Positions 1-8,916 of a stretch of 64,000 bases of DNA are shown piece after piece; the first letter of the stretch is position 1, and each line of letters opens with the position of its first letter. Source of the stretch: Isosphaera sp. (GTDB taxonomy: Bacteria; Planctomycetota; Planctomycetia; Gemmatales; Gemmataceae); assembly GCA_013822345.1 (NCBI GenBank), contig PNKH01000031.1, positions 1-64,000 on the forward strand, read 5' to 3'. Under the pieces are notes generated by a model, which had not been told where the DNA came from, made no database searches, and worked only from the letters and a program-made list of their open reading frames with translations. The position numbers and the translations under genes were made by a program.

Positions 1-1231
1 ACCCGGCCGGACGGTCGAGTTCGGCGGCCAGCGCCCGCAGGAACGGCTCGGCGTCGGACACGATCCCGACCGTCTGGGTGCTGCCGCGGTCCATCAGCTT
101 GGTGACCGTCGCCGGGCTGATGTCGACGCACGCCACCTTCACCCACGCCGGCAGCAGGTTCCCGACCGCCACCGAGTGGAGCGTCGTCGCCACCATTAGG
201 CAGAACCCGACCCCGGGGATCAGCCGCCGCATCGCGTCCTGGGCGGCCAGGGCGTCGGTCACCACCTCCGGCAGCGGGCCGTCGTCCCGGATGCTCCCGG
301 CGAGCACGAACGGCACGTCCCGGGTGACGCACTCGTACATGATCCCGGTCTTCAGCCGGCCGGCCGCGACCGCCTGGCGGATGCCGCCGAGCCGGCGGAT
401 GGAGTTGATCGTCCGCAGGTGGTGCTCGTGCCCCTCGGCGGTCGGCAGCCCCTGGTCGAGGGACACCCCGAGGCTGGTGCCGTAGAAGGCTTGTTCCATG
501 TCGTGGGTGGCCAGGGCGTTGCCGGCGAACAGGACGTTCACGAACCCGTTCCGGATCATCCGGGCGACGATCTCGGCCCCGCCGGTGTGGACGACCGCCG
601 GCCCGAGCACCGCCAGCACCTTGTCCCCGGCCGCCCGGGTCTTCCGGATCGCGGCCGCCACCTCCCGGACGCTCACCGCCTTCGGCCGCTCGCTCGACAC
701 CGGGCTGGCCATGAACTCGAACAGCTCGTGCCGCCGGGCCTCGGCCTCCGGCGGGAACACGCGGGTGCCGCGGCGGCCGACCAGGATCCGGTCGCCGGTG
801 CGGACGGCGGTCATCGGGACGCACCGGGCGGCCCCGGCCGGGTCGACCAGCACCCCGCAGTCCATCTCCTGGTCCTCGACCTCGACCCACTCGCCGTTCA
901 GCCGGACCTGGGTGCGGAAGTTGGTCGAGCAGTAGAACCCGTCCGGGAACGCCCCGTCCAGGTCGGCGGCGGCGGTCTCGCAGTCGGTCGGGTGGACGGG
1001 GACGGCCCCGTGCGGGTGGACCTCGGCGAGGACGGCGTCGAGCTGGGCGGCGGTGTCGGCCCGGACCTCGATCCGGACGTAGCTGGTGTCGTCCTGTCGC
1101 TCCCCGAGGCGGAACGCCTGGACGTGGTACCGGCCGCCGCGGGACAGGATGGCGTCCAGCACCTTCGGCAGGAGCAGCGAGTCGACGATGTGGCCGGTCA
1201 TCTCGACGTGCTCGACGTGCGGGCCGGGCAT
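1..1231 (-). CDS. TIGR00300 family protein (LOR/SDH-like, ornithine cyclodeaminase-related), 3' end beyond window
   Basis: Reading the minus strand from an ATG at 1231 gives 410 open codons that run off the left edge, so the C-terminus is missing. The protein begins MPGPHVEHVEMTGHIVDSLL and contains GPAVVHTGGAEIVARMI and FAGNALATHDMEQAFYGTSL. These match my knowledge of the TIGR00300 (LOR/SDH conserved domain) family, which in archaea and cyanobacteria includes ornithine cyclodeaminases and the ornithine-handling half of arginine dihydrolase-type enzymes. The start is supported by GGAGG about 7 bases upstream (near 1237-1241). It diverges from the glycosyltransferase at 1358. The family call is solid; the exact reaction is inferred. 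Confidence 0.8.
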   Translation of the reverse strand, partial: MPGPHVEHVEMTGHIVDSLLLPKVLDAILSRGGRYHVQAFRLGERQDDTSYVRIEVRADTAAQLDAVLAEVHPHGAVPVHPTDCETAAADLDGAFPDGFYCSTNFRTQVRLNGEWVEVEDQEMDCGVLVDPAGAARCVPMTAVRTGDRILVGRRGTRVFPPEAEARRHELFEFMASPVSSERPKAVSVREVAAAIRKTRAAGDKVLAVLGPAVVHTGGAEIVARMIRNGFVNVLFAGNALATHDMEQAFYGTSLGVSLDQGLPTAEGHEHHLRTINSIRRLGGIRQAVAAGRLKTGIMYECVTRDVPFVLAGSIRDDGPLPEVVTDALAAQDAMRRLIPGVGFCLMVATTLHSVAVGNLLPAWVKVACVDISPATVTKLMDRGSTQTVGIVSDAEPFLRALAAELDRPAG

Positions 1232-1357
1232 GGGAGCCTCCGGGGATGCGGGTACGGTTGTGATACCCGGTGCGGGCCCGGAAAACGAGCCGGGTCGGGG
1301 TTGTCCCGCCCCGCAGGCCCCGGGTACCCTCCCCGCGCCCAGTCCCGGAGGCCCTTC

Positions 1358-2950
1358 ATGACCCCCGCCACGGACGGACCGACGCGAATCGCCCCCCCGA
1401 CCCACAACCGCCTCGTCACGCTCGGCGAGCCCGTCGTCGTCATCGCCCCGGAACCGCCGCCCCCGCCGCCGGGTTGGGCCACCTCTCGCACCGCTCTGGT
1501 CGTCCTGGTGCTGGCCGGGTTCGGTCTGCGCGCCGCCGCCCTGGCCCAGGACCGGAACCTGTGGATCGACGAGGCGATGCTGGCCCTGAACCTGGTCGAC
1601 CGGTCCGCCGCCCAGTTGCTCGAGCCGCTCGGGTGGAACCAGGGGGCCCCGGCCGGGTTCCTCCTCGCGGTCAAGGGGACGATCACCGCGCTCGGCGTCT
1701 CGGACGTGACCTTGCGGCTGCTCCCGTTCGTCGGGTCGCTGCTCGGGCTGGTCGGGGTGGCGTGGGTGGCGCGGCGGCTGATGCCGGCCCCGGCCGCGAC
1801 CCTGGCGGTCGGGCTGGCGGCGGTCCACCCGCTCCTGCTCAGCTACGCGGCGGAGTGCAAGCAGTACGGGACGGACGCGGCGGCGGCGGTCGGGCTGTTC
1901 GCGGCCGCGGCCGGGCTGCTGCAGCGGAGGGGCGGGTTCCGGCGGTGGGCGGTGCTGGCGGCGTGCGGGGCGGCGGCGGTGTGGTTCTCGCACCCGGCGG
2001 CGTTCGTCCTCGGCGGGGTCGGGACGGCCCTGTTCGCCGACGCGGTCGTCGCCCGGGACCGGCGGCGGGTGCTGGCGAGCCTGGCCACCATCGGGTGCTG
2101 GCTGGCGAGCTTCGCCGTCTGCTACGTCACCACCCTGAAGCAGCTCGGGCACAACCAGTACCTGCTCGACTACTGGGCCGGGCACTTCCTGCCGCTCCCG
2201 CCGCGGTCGGTCGGGGACATCGCCTGGGTGGTGGACCACGTGTTCGAGTTCTTCGCGTACCCGGGCGGGCTGAGCGGGTCGGCGCTGAAGGCCGGCGGGC
2301 TGGCGGCGGTGCTGTACGCGGTCGGGGTGGTGTCGTTCGCCCGGGAGCGGTGGCCGGTGGCGGTGGCGCTGGTGCTGCCGGCGGCGTTCGCGATGGCGGC
2401 GTCCGGCGTCCACAAGTACCCGTTCGCCGGCCGGCTCCTGCTGTTCCTGGTCCCGCTGATGCTGCTCGGGGTGGCGCGGGGGGCGTGGGAGGTGTTCGCG
2501 GCGCTCCGCCCGGCCCGGCCGGTGGCCGCGGCCGCGGTCCTCGGGCTGCTGCTCGCCGCCCCGCTTCTGGAGACGTACCAGCAGGTGCGGCGGCCGATGC
2601 GGTACGAGCAGTTGGCCCCGCTCTTGGCGGACCTCCGCGGGCGGGTGCAGCCCGGGGACAAGGTGTACGTGTACTGGGGCGGGGTGCCGGCGTTCCTGCA
2701 CTACACCCGGGGCGACCCGTTCCCGGCGGCGGTGACGCTCGGGACGGAGCACAAGGACGGGCGGACGGCGTACCGGGACGAGTTGCGGGCGTTCGCGGGC
2801 GAGCAGCGGGTGTGGGTGGTGTTCAGCCACCGGCACCAGGCGGAGGAGTCGCTCTTGCGGGCGTACGCGGAGGGGCTGGGCGAGTGCCGGGAGGAGGTCC
2901 GCTCCCCCGGGGCGAGCGCCTTCCGGTACGACTTCGGCAACCCGGAGTGA
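1358..2950 (+). CDS. Membrane glycosyltransferase, GT39/ArnT-like
   Basis: A 530-residue integral membrane protein with about ten hydrophobic segments. After a Pro-rich cytoplasmic N-terminus (about 45 residues) and the first helix comes DRNLWIDEAMLALNLV. The WxDEA motif is typical of the first outer loop of polyprenyl-phosphate-sugar-dependent glycosyltransferases (GT39/PMT/ArnT), where the acidic pair is catalytic. A later AAVHPLLLSYAAECKQYG stretch also fits this superfamily. It probably moves a sugar from a lipid carrier to an envelope acceptor. The ATG at 1358 has GGAGG at 1347-1351. A longer in-frame extension upstream is antisense to the neighbouring gene and was rejected. Substrate unknown. 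Confidence 0.75.
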   Translation: MTPATDGPTRIAPPTHNRLVTLGEPVVVIAPEPPPPPPGWATSRTALVVLVLAGFGLRAAALAQDRNLWIDEAMLALNLVDRSAAQLLEPLGWNQGAPAGFLLAVKGTITALGVSDVTLRLLPFVGSLLGLVGVAWVARRLMPAPAATLAVGLAAVHPLLLSYAAECKQYGTDAAAAVGLFAAAAGLLQRRGGFRRWAVLAACGAAAVWFSHPAAFVLGGVGTALFADAVVARDRRRVLASLATIGCWLASFAVCYVTTLKQLGHNQYLLDYWAGHFLPLPPRSVGDIAWVVDHVFEFFAYPGGLSGSALKAGGLAAVLYAVGVVSFARERWPVAVALVLPAAFAMAASGVHKYPFAGRLLLFLVPLMLLGVARGAWEVFAALRPARPVAAAAVLGLLLAAPLLETYQQVRRPMRYEQLAPLLADLRGRVQPGDKVYVYWGGVPAFLHYTRGDPFPAAVTLGTEHKDGRTAYRDELRAFAGEQRVWVVFSHRHQAEESLLRAYAEGLGECREEVRSPGASAFRYDFGNPE

Positions 2951-3009
2951 CGGCGGCCGCGGCCGCGCCGCGCGGTAAACTGATACGGCGTACGAAACGG
3001 GGGCGAGGC

Positions 3010-3459
3010 ATGACGCGGTCGGTCGCGCGGTGGTCGGTTCTCCTGTTGGCCCTCGGCCCGGCGGCCGGTGCGGACGAGCCGGCCACGGACCTGAAGGGTT
3101 TGCAGGGCACCTGGGCGGTCGCCTCGGCCCAGGAGGGCGGGAAGGAGCAGGCCGCCGAGCAGTCGAAGAGGCTGAGCATCGTCATCGACCGGGACGTGTT
3201 CAGCTTCCGGTTCGAGGGCCAGCCGAAGGCCCTGGACATGAAGCTGACGGTCGACCCGGCCGCCAGGCCGAAGGCCCTGGACCTCGCCTCCACCGTCCGG
3301 GAGGGGCAGGTCGCCCGGGGCATCTACGAGCTGGCCGGGGACGAGCTGAAGGTCTGCTGGTCGAGGAACGGCAAGGCGCGTCCGGACGGGTTCGCCACCC
3401 GCCCGGGCGACGACCGGATGTTCCTGACGCTCAAGCGGGTCGGGGCACCGGACAAGTGA
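3010..3459 (+). CDS. TIGR03067 domain secreted protein
   Basis: A 149-residue protein with an N-terminal signal peptide (MTRSVARWSVLLLALGPAAG, cleavage near ADE). The mature part has the pattern DLKGLQGTWAVASAQEGGK, then LSIVIDRDVFSFRF and a late DRMFLTLKRV. That is the layout of TIGR03067, a lipocalin-like domain greatly expanded in Planctomycetes and of unknown biochemical role. The ATG is preceded by a purine-rich GGGGGCGAGG. A TAAACT-like hexamer at 2976-2981 could be its -10 box. Nothing in the neighbours suggests a function. Confidence 0.75.
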   Translation: MTRSVARWSVLLLALGPAAGADEPATDLKGLQGTWAVASAQEGGKEQAAEQSKRLSIVIDRDVFSFRFEGQPKALDMKLTVDPAARPKALDLASTVREGQVARGIYELAGDELKVCWSRNGKARPDGFATRPGDDRMFLTLKRVGAPDK

Positions 3460-3521
3460 GCGGGGCCGTCGGGGCGGTCCGGACGGGTCACCCCACGTAG
3501 AACGACGCGAGAGGTGCGGCG

Positions 3522-3905
3522 GTGGACGCCCGGATCCTGGAACTGTCGCGCGAGCCGCCGGGGTACGCCTACGAGGCGTTCGAGTTCGTGTCCGACGCGG
3601 TCGGGTTCACCGTCGACCGGCTCGGCCGGCGGGCCGAGGCCGAGGACGCGGCGGACGAGCACGTGAGCGGGGCGGAGCTGCTCCGCGGGGTGTGCGACCT
3701 CGCCGTCGCCACGTTCGGGATGATGGCCCCGGTCGTGTTCGCCCAGTGGAACGTCCGGACCACCGACGACGTCGGGCGGATCGTGTTCGCGCTGATCCGC
3801 GTCGGCCTGTTGAGCAAGTCCGACCGCGATGCCCCCGAGGACTTCCGCGACCTGTTCGACCTGCCGAAGGCGCTGGCCGAGGGGTTCGAGTTCGGCCGGG
3901 CGTGA
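3522..3905 (+). CDS. Minf_1886/TIGR04138 family conserved protein
   Basis: A 127-residue soluble protein starting at GTG with GAGAGG upstream. The N-terminal ILELSREPPGYAYEAFEFV followed by FTVDRLGRR matches the Minf_1886 (TIGR04138) family restricted to Verrucomicrobia and Planctomycetes. The C-terminal half has FALIRVGLLSKSDRDAPEDF, another conserved block. No catalytic motif, membrane segment or signal peptide is visible, and the function of the family is unknown. It converges on the D-glutamate cyclase-like pair across inverted repeat A1. Confidence 0.75.
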   Translation: MDARILELSREPPGYAYEAFEFVSDAVGFTVDRLGRRAEAEDAADEHVSGAELLRGVCDLAVATFGMMAPVVFAQWNVRTTDDVGRIVFALIRVGLLSKSDRDAPEDFRDLFDLPKALAEGFEFGRA

Positions 3906-3910
3906 GCCCT

Positions 3911-3982
3911 CTCCTGGACCGCGGCCGTCCCGGCCGCTCTTCCGCCGGGAATGCAGCGGCCGGGACGGCCGCGGTCCAGGAG
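3911..3982. repeat. Inverted repeat, family A (copy 1)
   Basis: Two perfectly complementary 28-base arms (3911-3938 and 3955-3982) flank a 16-base loop. The core is CTGGACCGCGGCCGTCCCGG. The repeat fills the gap between the convergent genes ending at 3905 and 3991. The same core recurs at 16698-16764 inside a gene and at 35334-35448. The transcript would fold into a very stable hairpin on either strand, so it may act as a bidirectional terminator or 3' end protector. Confidence 0.9.
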
Positions 3983-3990
3983 AAGACCGG

Positions 3991-4782
3991 TCACCCTTCC
4001 AGGTCGGTGTCCCGCAGGTCGGTCAGCAGCATGTGGCCCGGCTTGTGGGTGATGGCGAACGGCGGGCGGGCGTGCATCACCGCCGCCTGCGGCGTCACCC
4101 CGCACGCCCAGAACACCGGCACCTCCCCCGGCCGCACCTCCACCGCGTCGCCGAAGTCCGGCTTGTCGAGGTCGCGGATGCCGATCCCGGCCGGGTCGCC
4201 GAAGTGGACCGGCTCGCCGTGCGCCCGCGGGAACCGGGCGCAGATGCGGGCCGCCCGGATCGCCTGGTCGGCGGACAGCGGCCGCATCGACACCACCAGC
4301 GGACCGGCGAACCGCCCCGCCGGCCGGCACGCGACGTTCGTCCGGTACATCGGCACGTTCACGTCCTGCTCGATGTGGCGGACCGGTACCCCGGCCGCGA
4401 GCAGCGCCGCCTCGAACGTGAACGAGCACCCGACCACGAACGAGACGAGGTCGTCGCGCCAGTGCTTCGTCACGTCGGTCGGCTCGTCGGCGAGTTCGCC
4501 GTCGCGCCAGACGCGGTAGGCGGGGAGGTCGGTGCGGAGGTCGCCGCCGGGGGCGACGGCCTTCGGCTCCGGGTCGCCCGGCTCGGTGACGTCGAGGAGC
4601 GGGCACGGCTTCGGGTTGCGCTGGCAGAACAGGAGGAAGTCGAACGCCCAGTCGCGCGGCAGGACGACGAGGTTCGCCTGGACGAACCCGAGGGCGAGGC
4701 CGGGGGTCGGGCCGCGGTGGTCGCCACGACGGCAGGCGGCCCGCACCTCGGCCCCGGTCGCGGTTCGCAGGTCGGCGGGCAT
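3991..4782 (-). CDS. DUF1445 putative hydro-lyase, D-glutamate cyclase-like first-domain family
   Basis: A 263-residue protein starting [20 protein letters not shown]. It has the DUF1445 signatures [33 protein letters not shown] and [16 protein letters not shown]. In animals this domain is fused to a DUF4392 domain in mitochondrial D-glutamate cyclase, which turns D-glutamate into 5-oxo-D-proline. Here the two domains are separate genes joined by a TGATG stop-start overlap at 4782, so the products probably work together. An earlier in-frame start lies inside the upstream gene and is less likely. Many bacterial genomes annotate the family only as putative hydro-lyase. Confidence 0.8.
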   Translation of the reverse strand: MPADLRTATGAEVRAACRRGDHRGPTPGLALGFVQANLVVLPRDWAFDFLLFCQRNPKPCPLLDVTEPGDPEPKAVAPGGDLRTDLPAYRVWRDGELADEPTDVTKHWRDDLVSFVVGCSFTFEAALLAAGVPVRHIEQDVNVPMYRTNVACRPAGRFAGPLVVSMRPLSADQAIRAARICARFPRAHGEPVHFGDPAGIGIRDLDKPDFGDAVEVRPGEVPVFWACGVTPQAAVMHARPPFAITHKPGHMLLTDLRDTDLEG

Positions 4783-5732
4783 CACCCCTCCAGGATCTCG
4801 CGGATGCGGACGAGCGGCTTCGTGTACTCGTCCCACGTCAGCCCGTCGACGGTGGCGGTCTGCTTCCCGGTGACGCCGTCCACGAGCGGCCCCTCGCGGA
4901 CCATGACTTCGAGGATCTGGCGCTCGCGGTCCGGGTCGAACAGGTCGGGCGGCGGCGCCTGCCCGCGGAGGACGTACACCCCGGCGGCGAGGGCGTACGC
5001 CCCCCAGTTGCTGACCCCGGCGACGATCAGGTGGTCGGTCGGGACGCGGCAGTGGATGAGGCTGCCGTTCGGGATGTTCTTCGCGACCGTGTCGGGGTGG
5101 ATCTTCCCCATCCCGATCTCGTTCCCGCCGTCCCCGATGCCGATGGTCACGTCGCCGCCGATGAGGGTCCGACGATCGAGGTAGTCCGCGTCCGCGCCCA
5201 GCATGTACGCGGAGACGTCTCGCCCCCGCATCGAATAGCAGCGGCCGTCCGCGGCGCGCCCGGCGTGTTCGACGGCGATGAGGTGGGTGTGAGCCCCGTC
5301 CCTCGGACTGGTGACGGTCGTCGAGACCATCAGCACGACATGCTCGGGGTCGTGATGGTCGTCGGGTGCGTCAACTTCTTCGACCGGTACACTGGCGACT
5401 GCGGGGAGCGCCTTCGCAATCGCCCGCACACACGGGGCGGGGGCGCTCGTCCCGGCCGGGACGCCGAGCGAGGCCATCGCGCGCATCAGGAACGCGCACC
5501 CGAGCGGTCCGTCGGTCTCGTACGCCGGCGGCTCGGAGGTCGGGATGTAGAAGCCGGTCGTCAGCGCGAGGAACGTGACGTCCCACTTGCCGGCGAGGCT
5601 GCGGCAGGCGGCGGCGAAGTCGCCGGGGTGGGCGGTGAACAGGTTGTCGTCCGGGTCGCGGGCCAGGCCGCGGCCGCCGGGGTCGGTCTGCACCGCCGCC
5701 AGGATCGCGGCCAGCTTCTCGTCGGGCGTCAT
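4782..5732 (-). CDS. DUF4392 domain protein, D-glutamate cyclase-like
   Basis: A 316-residue protein with the DUF4392 features [44 protein letters not shown] and a central metal-site-like acidic stretch [11 protein letters not shown]. It corresponds to the C-terminal catalytic domain of vertebrate D-glutamate cyclase. It is the first gene of a two-gene unit with the DUF1445 gene, one base overlapping at 4782. Its ATG at 5732 is preceded by GGGGTG, which lies inside a half-copy of repeat D that also ends the upstream rluA-like gene. Likely role: removal of D-glutamate, perhaps linked to peptidoglycan amino acid balance (inference). Confidence 0.75.
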   Translation of the reverse strand: MTPDEKLAAILAAVQTDPGGRGLARDPDDNLFTAHPGDFAAACRSLAGKWDVTFLALTTGFYIPTSEPPAYETDGPLGCAFLMRAMASLGVPAGTSAPAPCVRAIAKALPAVASVPVEEVDAPDDHHDPEHVVLMVSTTVTSPRDGAHTHLIAVEHAGRAADGRCYSMRGRDVSAYMLGADADYLDRRTLIGGDVTIGIGDGGNEIGMGKIHPDTVAKNIPNGSLIHCRVPTDHLIVAGVSNWGAYALAAGVYVLRGQAPPPDLFDPDRERQILEVMVREGPLVDGVTGKQTATVDGLTWDEYTKPLVRIREILEG

Positions 5733-5740
5733 GGGCGGAT

Positions 5741-5769
5741 CACCCCGTCGCTAACGCTCCGGGTTCGCC
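5741..5769. repeat. Half-copy of inverted repeat family D
   Basis: These 29 bases match one arm of the complete repeat at 22633-22661 in 28 positions. The opposite arm is absent. Read on the minus strand, the half-copy encodes the last codons (ANPER) and the TAG stop of the RluA-type gene, then GGGGTG upstream of the next start codon. The single difference changes the usual TGA-like triplet to TAG in the gene's frame. Confidence 0.75.
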
Positions 5770-6485
5770 AGCAGGTGGGCGAACCGGCCGCGCCACAGCT
5801 TCGGCACCTCCGCCGTGACCGTCACCTGCTCCCGGGTCGTCGGGTGGAGGAACGTCAGGCTCCGGGCGTGCAGGGCAATGGCGTGGCCGAACGTGTGGTC
5901 GCTCCCGTACCGCAGGTCGCCGTACACCGGGCACCCGCGGCTCGCCAGCTGCACCCGCAGCTGGTGCTTCCGTCCGGTGTGCGGGCGGAGGTCGAGCCAG
6001 GTCAGCCCGCCGTGCCGGCCGCGGACGGTGAACAAGAGCCGGGCGAACCGCGCCCCCGGGGTGTCCGCCGGCACCACCTCCACCCGGGCGTTCGGCTCGT
6101 TCTTCTTCAGGTGGTCCTCGAGCGACCCGGCGTCGGCGGCGGCCCACGGCACCTGCGGGTCGCGGCGGCCGCTGACGGCGTCCTCGACCACCGCCCAGTA
6201 CTGCTTCTCGACCGCCCCGTCGCGGAACTGCTCGCTCAGCCGGGCGGCGGCCTTCGACGTGCGGGCGAACAGGAGCACCCCGCTGACCGGCTTGTCGAGC
6301 CGGTGGACGACCCCGAGGAACACGTTCCCGGGCTTCGCGTACTTCTCCGCGAGGTACGCCTTGGCCAGCCGGTCGACCGTCTCGTCCTTGCCGTCGAAGT
6401 GGGTGGTCGGCCACCCGGCCGGCTTGTTCAGGGCCAGGCAGTGGTTGTCTTCGTACAGGATGTCGAGGCTGTCCGCGAACGACAT
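5751..6485 (-). CDS. RluA family RNA pseudouridine synthase
   Basis: A 244-residue enzyme that isomerises uridine to pseudouridine in rRNA or tRNA. The catalytic block VVHRLDKPVSGVLLFARTS carries the invariant Asp of HRLD, with the earlier LNKPAGWPTT motif and the late WLDLRPHTGRKHQLRVQL motif of the family. There is no N-terminal S4 domain, so it resembles short RluA/RluC-like enzymes with target unknown. It lies 7 bases after the amidase gene and 18 bases before the DUF4392 gene, all on the minus strand. Its final five codons and stop come from a repeat D half-copy. Confidence 0.9.
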   Translation of the reverse strand: MSFADSLDILYEDNHCLALNKPAGWPTTHFDGKDETVDRLAKAYLAEKYAKPGNVFLGVVHRLDKPVSGVLLFARTSKAAARLSEQFRDGAVEKQYWAVVEDAVSGRRDPQVPWAAADAGSLEDHLKKNEPNARVEVVPADTPGARFARLLFTVRGRHGGLTWLDLRPHTGRKHQLRVQLASRGCPVYGDLRYGSDHTFGHAIALHARSLTFLHPTTREQVTVTAEVPKLWRGRFAHLLANPER

Positions 6486-6492
6486 GGGGGCA

Positions 6493-7854
6493 TCATAGCG
6501 GGAGCGGCCGGGGCGCGAAGCCGAGTGACTGCTCGCACCACGCGGCGACCGCGAGCACGTCCGCTTCCTGCCCGTGATTGCCGACGAGCTGGATGGCGAA
6601 AGGCAGCCCGTCGGCTGACCACCCGGCCGGTACGGAGACGGTGGGTAGCCCGGTGTAGCTCCACGGGGAGTTGAACGCCGGGTCGCCTGTGGTGTCCGCA
6701 GGCGGGGCGAAACTGGTTGCGGCGGGGGTGACCAACACCCGACCGCGGCCGAACATGTGGCCGACTTCCCGACGCACGTCGTCCCGGGACCAGAACACCT
6801 TGCCGTAGGCGACCCCGCGGGCGGTCAGACCGTACTCGATCAACTCACGAATCCGCGGTGGGTAGTCCTCCGGATGCCTTGCCAAGCGGTACTCGTGGTA
6901 ACCCGCCGCCTCAACGGCCATCATCATCCGGTGGGCCGCGAGGATGTCGACGAAGCTCGCGGACGGCACCGCACGTTCGAGCCGCCCCCATTCCGCTTCG
7001 AGCCGCCCCACGGCCTCGTCGTAAGCCGCGAGAAGGTCGGGTTGTGCCGCGTCCTCGAACAGGCCCCCGAGCCGGGTGATGGGCAGCTTCGGGGCAGGCC
7101 ACTCCCGGCCGGCTTCTGCCACGCAGTCCGGGACGGGTTCGTATCCGGTCCGGAACCAGTAGTCCGGGTCGCCGTCTGGTCCGGCGATCGTTTGGAACAA
7201 GATGGCCAAGTCCTGCACGCCATTCGCCATGACCCCGACGTGGTCCAGGCTGGGGGCCAGCGGCAACACCCCGTTCACACTCACCCGGCGGTGCGTCGGC
7301 TTTAGGCTGTACACCCCGCAGTAGCTCGCCGGGCGGGTGATCGACCCGCCGGTCTGGGTGCCGAGCGCCCCCAGGCACATCCCGCACGCCACCGCCGCCG
7401 CCGACCCGCTCGAACTCCCGCCCGGCGTACGATCGAGGTTCCACGGGTTCCGAGTCGGCGGCGGGTCGAAGCTGGCGTACGCCGTCGTCACCGTCTTCCC
7501 GAGGATCACCGCCCCCGCCTGCCGTAGCCGCTCGACGCACGTCGCGTCCCGCCGGGCGTAGCTGCTCGCCCACCGCTTCGACCCGCAGCCGGTCGGCAGG
7601 TCGAACACGTCGATGATGTCCTTGACCCCGACCGGGATGCCGTGCAGCGGGCCGCGGTACTGGTTCGCCTTCAGCTCCGCCGTCAGCCGCTCGGCCTGCT
7701 CGCGGGCGCCGTCGCGGTCGAGGTACGCCCACGCCCTGACGCGCTCCTCGTACCGGTCGACCCGGGCGAGGCACTGGTCGAGCAGGTCGACGGGCGTGAG
7801 TTCCCCGCGGCGGATCAGGTCCGCGGCGGCGGTGATGGTCAACGGGTCGGGCAT
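6493..7854 (-). CDS. Amidase (amidase signature family)
   Basis: A 453-residue amidase-signature hydrolase. The Ser-cisSer-Lys machinery is visible: Lys in [10 protein letters not shown], the Gly/Ser-rich [17 protein letters not shown], and the nucleophile region [14 protein letters not shown]. The N-terminus ([19 protein letters not shown]) is typical. Substrate cannot be told from sequence; the family covers many amides, and GatA-type glutamyl-tRNA amidase is less likely because no gatB or gatC is nearby. The start at 7854 faces argC across a 48-base divergent gap. A longer reading frame upstream runs antisense through argC and was rejected. Confidence 0.85.
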   Translation of the reverse strand: MPDPLTITAAADLIRRGELTPVDLLDQCLARVDRYEERVRAWAYLDRDGAREQAERLTAELKANQYRGPLHGIPVGVKDIIDVFDLPTGCGSKRWASSYARRDATCVERLRQAGAVILGKTVTTAYASFDPPPTRNPWNLDRTPGGSSSGSAAAVACGMCLGALGTQTGGSITRPASYCGVYSLKPTHRRVSVNGVLPLAPSLDHVGVMANGVQDLAILFQTIAGPDGDPDYWFRTGYEPVPDCVAEAGREWPAPKLPITRLGGLFEDAAQPDLLAAYDEAVGRLEAEWGRLERAVPSASFVDILAAHRMMMAVEAAGYHEYRLARHPEDYPPRIRELIEYGLTARGVAYGKVFWSRDDVRREVGHMFGRGRVLVTPAATSFAPPADTTGDPAFNSPWSYTGLPTVSVPAGWSADGLPFAIQLVGNHGQEADVLAVAAWCEQSLGFAPRPLPL

Positions 7855-7860
7855 GATGGG

Positions 7861-7866
7861 TATACT
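7861..7866 (+). promoter_or_regulatory. Possible -10 box for argC
   Basis: TATACT lies 36 bases before the argC start in the short divergent gap with the amidase gene. No clear -35 hexamer is seen at the right spacing. The hexamer sits in a partly palindromic GTATAC, so it could serve either strand. Confidence 0.3.
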
Positions 7867-7902
7867 GTACCGGTGTCGGTCGGGGTCGGGGACGGAGGGG
7901 TC

Positions 7903-8916
7903 ATGGAAAAGGTGAAGGTGGCGGTCCTCGGCGGGTCGGGGTACACGGCCGTCGAGCTGGTGAAGATCCTGCTGCGGCACCCGCACGCCGAGGTCGCGGC
8001 GGTCACGTCGCGGCAGGAGGAGCACGTCGCCGACCTCCACCCGAGCCTGCTCGGCCGGCTCGACCTCCGGTGCGAGCCGTTCGACGCCGACCGGCTCGCT
8101 GCGAAGGGCGTGCGGGTCGCGTTCGGGTGCCTGCCGCACGGCACCAGCATGGAGACCGTCCCGCCGCTGCTCGCCCGCGACATCCGCGTCATCGACCTGA
8201 GCGCCGACTACCGCCTCCGCGACCCGGCGGTGTACCACGAGTGGTACAAGGAGGCCCACCACGACCCCGCGAACCTCGCCCACGCGGTGTACGGGCTGCC
8301 CGAGGTGTACGGCGACCGCATCGGCGGCGCGAGGCTGGTGGCGAACCCCGGGTGCTACCCGCAGACCGCCATCCTCGGCCTCGCCCCGCTCGTCGCCCGT
8401 GGCCTGATCGAACCGACCGGCATCATCGTCGACAGCAAGAGCGGCGTGTCCGGAGCCGGGCGGACGCCGAAGCTCGCCGCCCACTTCCCGGAGTGCAACG
8501 AGAGCGTGTCGGCGTACGCGATCGGCAGCCACCGGCACACGCCGGAGATCGAGCAGGTGCTGTCGGACGTGGCCGGGGGGCCGGTGTCGGTGGTCTTCAC
8601 CCCGCACCTGATGCCGATGGACCGCGGCATCCTCAGCACCATCTACGCCACCCCGACCCGGCCGGTCGCTGAACCCGACCTGGTCGAGCTGTACCGGACG
8701 TACTTCGCCGGGAAGCCGTTCGTGCGGGTGCGGACGACCCCGCCGGCGACGAAGGACACCGCCCACACGAACTTCCTCGACGTGTGCGTGAGGGTGGTGC
8801 GGGGGAAGGTGCTGGTGCTCGCGGCCGAGGACAACCTGGTGCGGGGGGCGTCGGGGGTGGCGGTGCAGAACTTCAACCGGATGTGCGGGTTCGACGAGCG
8901 GGCGGGGCTGTTGTGA
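7903..8916 (+). CDS. argC: N-acetyl-gamma-glutamyl-phosphate reductase
   Basis: A 337-residue enzyme of arginine biosynthesis that reduces N-acetylglutamyl 5-phosphate to the semialdehyde with NADPH. The Rossmann motif [16 protein letters not shown] is at the N-terminus, and the catalytic Cys151 is in [24 protein letters not shown] and the late GAVQ-like [12 protein letters not shown] fit the family. GGAGGGG at 7894-7900 supports the ATG at 7903. No other arg gene is adjacent. The stop overlaps the next start (TGATG), coupling it to an apparently unrelated TIGR02996 gene. Confidence 0.95.
   Translation: MEKVKVAVLGGSGYTAVELVKILLRHPHAEVAAVTSRQEEHVADLHPSLLGRLDLRCEPFDADRLAAKGVRVAFGCLPHGTSMETVPPLLARDIRVIDLSADYRLRDPAVYHEWYKEAHHDPANLAHAVYGLPEVYGDRIGGARLVANPGCYPQTAILGLAPLVARGLIEPTGIIVDSKSGVSGAGRTPKLAAHFPECNESVSAYAIGSHRHTPEIEQVLSDVAGGPVSVVFTPHLMPMDRGILSTIYATPTRPVAEPDLVELYRTYFAGKPFVRVRTTPPATKDTAHTNFLDVCVRVVRGKVLVLAAEDNLVRGASGVAVQNFNRMCGFDERAGLL

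Noticed and set aside
419-1357. A plus-strand open frame leading into the GT39-like gene
   Set aside because: It is antisense to the TIGR00300 gene, which has recognisable motifs and a good ribosome site. The real start of the glycosyltransferase is the ATG at 1358.
3911-3982. The palindromes as terminal repeats of insertion sequences
   Set aside because: No transposase gene or target-site duplication lies between the arms. The loops are mostly 5-65 bases, too short for an IS.
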